A stretch of 64,000 nt of DNA from Ignavibacteriales bacterium (GTDB taxonomy: Bacteria > Bacteroidota > Ignavibacteria > Ignavibacteriales > Ignavibacteriaceae): the NCBI GenBank assembly GCA_016700155.1, contig CP065001.1:2108001-2172000 (forward strand). Reading direction: 5' to 3'. The translations under genes and the position numbers were made by a program. Each line of letters opens with the position of its first letter. Positions within the stretch are counted from its first letter, which is position 1. The notes beneath the pieces were generated by a model that ran no database searches, was not told the origin of the DNA, and saw only the letters and a list, made by a program, of their open reading frames with translations. Positions 62,945-64,000 of the stretch are shown in pieces.

Positions 62945-63306
62945 CAAAAACCAAACCACATTTATGTACAATATTTCAGCATATAAATCACTGACATATT
63001 TCATTAGTGAGAAAAATTCTTTTTCACTTCTCACTTGAGAGAATAAACAATAATTACCGCTACTAAATAATTGCATCCCGCGCCATAAACTATATTCTGA
63101 GTTAAGTAATAACGGATACATATTCAGCTCGCTGTATACAGGAATTTTTTGGAAGGATGAATTGGATGATCAACAGTTCTGACATTCATAGTTTTTTCAG
63201 TAATTTTGTTTGAAAAATTCTTGTCCTCGCTGCATCGTAATAACAAAAATTGCCTGAGGAAATTTATAATTTTTTAATTGAATGTAAATAGTTTCAACAC
63301 ATTTTA

Positions 63307-64000
63307 ATGTTAAGCATAAAAGAATACTTAAAACTATCTATAACAAAATTTTCTGCGCGTGAAAAGAGATTGACCGCTCAGAGTAAAAATCTGGCAGTAA
63401 TCAGAGTAGTTTTGTTTCTCATTTCGCTGGTTTTGTTTATCTACTTTGTTATTACGGATAATGTCATTTTATACTGGTCAGTTTTGTCACTGTTCATAGT
63501 ATCATTTGGGATATTGACTGGTATACACAATAAAATTGAAAAAGGAATTCTCCGTAACAAACTGTGGCAGAGGTTGAAGGAATTAAACCTTGCCAGACTT
63601 GAAATAGATTGGGAAAAAATTCCTCTGCATAGTCAGGATCAAATTCAGGAACTTCATCCCTTTCAAAAGGACCTTGATATTTCCGGTCAACACTCATTAA
63701 TTCATTTAATCGATACAACTATATCTGAGCAGGGACACGCCCTGTTGACAACCTGGCTTACATCATATAAAAATAATTTAACTGATATTCATTCCCGGCA
63801 GCGGCTTGTTAAAGAACTCATTAGTGAGACGAGGTACAGGGATAAACTTCAACTGGCTTTTTTGTCTGTCGCTAAAAAGAAGTTGAACGGAGATGTTCTG
63901 ATTGAAAAACTAAATCAGAATAACTCGCTTCCTTCAATCCGGAAGATATTAAAGATATTGTTGGTAATAGCTCCAATCAATATCATACTCTTCCTTTCAT
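63307..64000 (+). CDS. Membrane-anchored MutS-family protein, 3' end outside window
   Basis: An ATG-started frame, open to the window end, 231 codons. Two transmembrane segments occur at about 30-50 and 54-73 (VVLFLISLVLFIYFV; LSLFIVSFGILTGI). From about 118 the sequence HPFQKDLDISGQHSLIHLIDTTISEQG matches the MutS core (lever) domain entry, where MutS proteins have DLDLFG...SLFxLLNxT (core DLDISGQHSLIHL), followed by a lever-like helical stretch. A third hydrophobic segment begins near 214. These features fit a membrane-bound MutS-like family seen in Bacteroidota, distinct from mismatch-repair MutS. The ATPase domain would lie downstream, outside the window. Confidence 0.8.
   Translation, partial: MLSIKEYLKLSITKFSAREKRLTAQSKNLAVIRVVLFLISLVLFIYFVITDNVILYWSVLSLFIVSFGILTGIHNKIEKGILRNKLWQRLKELNLARLEIDWEKIPLHSQDQIQELHPFQKDLDISGQHSLIHLIDTTISEQGHALLTTWLTSYKNNLTDIHSRQRLVKELISETRYRDKLQLAFLSVAKKKLNGDVLIEKLNQNNSLPSIRKILKILLVIAPINIILFLS

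Noticed and set aside
62909..63121. 70-codon minus-strand open frame in the gap upstream of the cytochrome operon
   Set aside because: No ribosome-binding site, no recognisable motif, odd composition, and it overlaps the perfect hairpin at 62912-62944. Treated as chance.
1..64000. CRISPR arrays, tRNA/rRNA genes, insertion sequences or prophage
   Set aside because: Read for and not found. The repeats present are short palindromic elements without a transposase or regular spacers.

Overview
This AT-rich window reads as a chromosomal segment of an Ignavibacteria-like member of the Bacteroidota/Chlorobi group. The evidence is many secreted proteins with type IX secretion (T9SS) C-terminal sorting domains of the 'NYPNPFNPSTTI' type, a PorV-like outer membrane protein, a TonB receptor with a carboxypeptidase-regulatory plug extension, an isolated atpD-atpC pair, and a fused E1 alpha/beta 2-oxoacid dehydrogenase. 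I saw no tRNA, rRNA, CRISPR array, prophage or transposase. Most of the window is densely packed operons.

Layout. 1-3161 (+): end of a cysteine desulfurase gene, an unknown small protein, an A-type Fe-S carrier, a superoxide dismutase with a Tat-like leader, and a Lon N-domain protein. 3198-5028 (-): atpC and atpD. 5142-20422 (-): an export locus with a TonB receptor, PorV-like protein, two lipoproteins and four large secreted proteins, including a two-HKD phospholipase D/nuclease and an endonuclease/exonuclease/phosphatase-fold enzyme. 20525-27832 (-): lipoate and 2-oxoacid dehydrogenase block (lipA, E2, fused E1, lipB, E3), interrupted by palindromic repeat elements. 29394-38970 (+): a sulfur/molybdenum island with TauE-like exporter, rhodanese, AhpD-like protein, unknown membrane protein, mobA, a cysteine-rich MerR regulator, a PsrABC-type molybdoenzyme, two YeeE/YedE half-transporters and a membrane-anchored degenerate rhodanese whose only cysteine is its last residue. 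38996-40761: STAS protein and FadL-type porin. 40811-48285 (-): tyrosine/homogentisate catabolism through to acetoacetyl-CoA, without a visible maleylacetoacetate isomerase. 48420-52019: frameshifted endonuclease III, a phosphohexomutase, DUF58 and TPR lipoprotein genes. 52160-57910 (-): three T9SS cargo genes, two with identical C-terminal 93 residues. 58147-58647: purE. 58796-62764 (-): a four-gene multiheme cytochrome/beta-barrel operon with 25 predicted haems. 63307-end (+): the start of a membrane-anchored MutS-family gene.

Physiology inferred: a heterotroph that degrades extracellular polymers and amino acids, oxidises 2-oxoacids through a lipoate-dependent complex, and has two respiratory options. 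One is a periplasmic sulfur-compound reductase; the other is a possible extracellular electron conduit. The two most interesting candidates are the multiheme conduit at 58796-62764 and the sulfur island, whose terminal-cysteine rhodanese looks like a periplasmic sulfur carrier.
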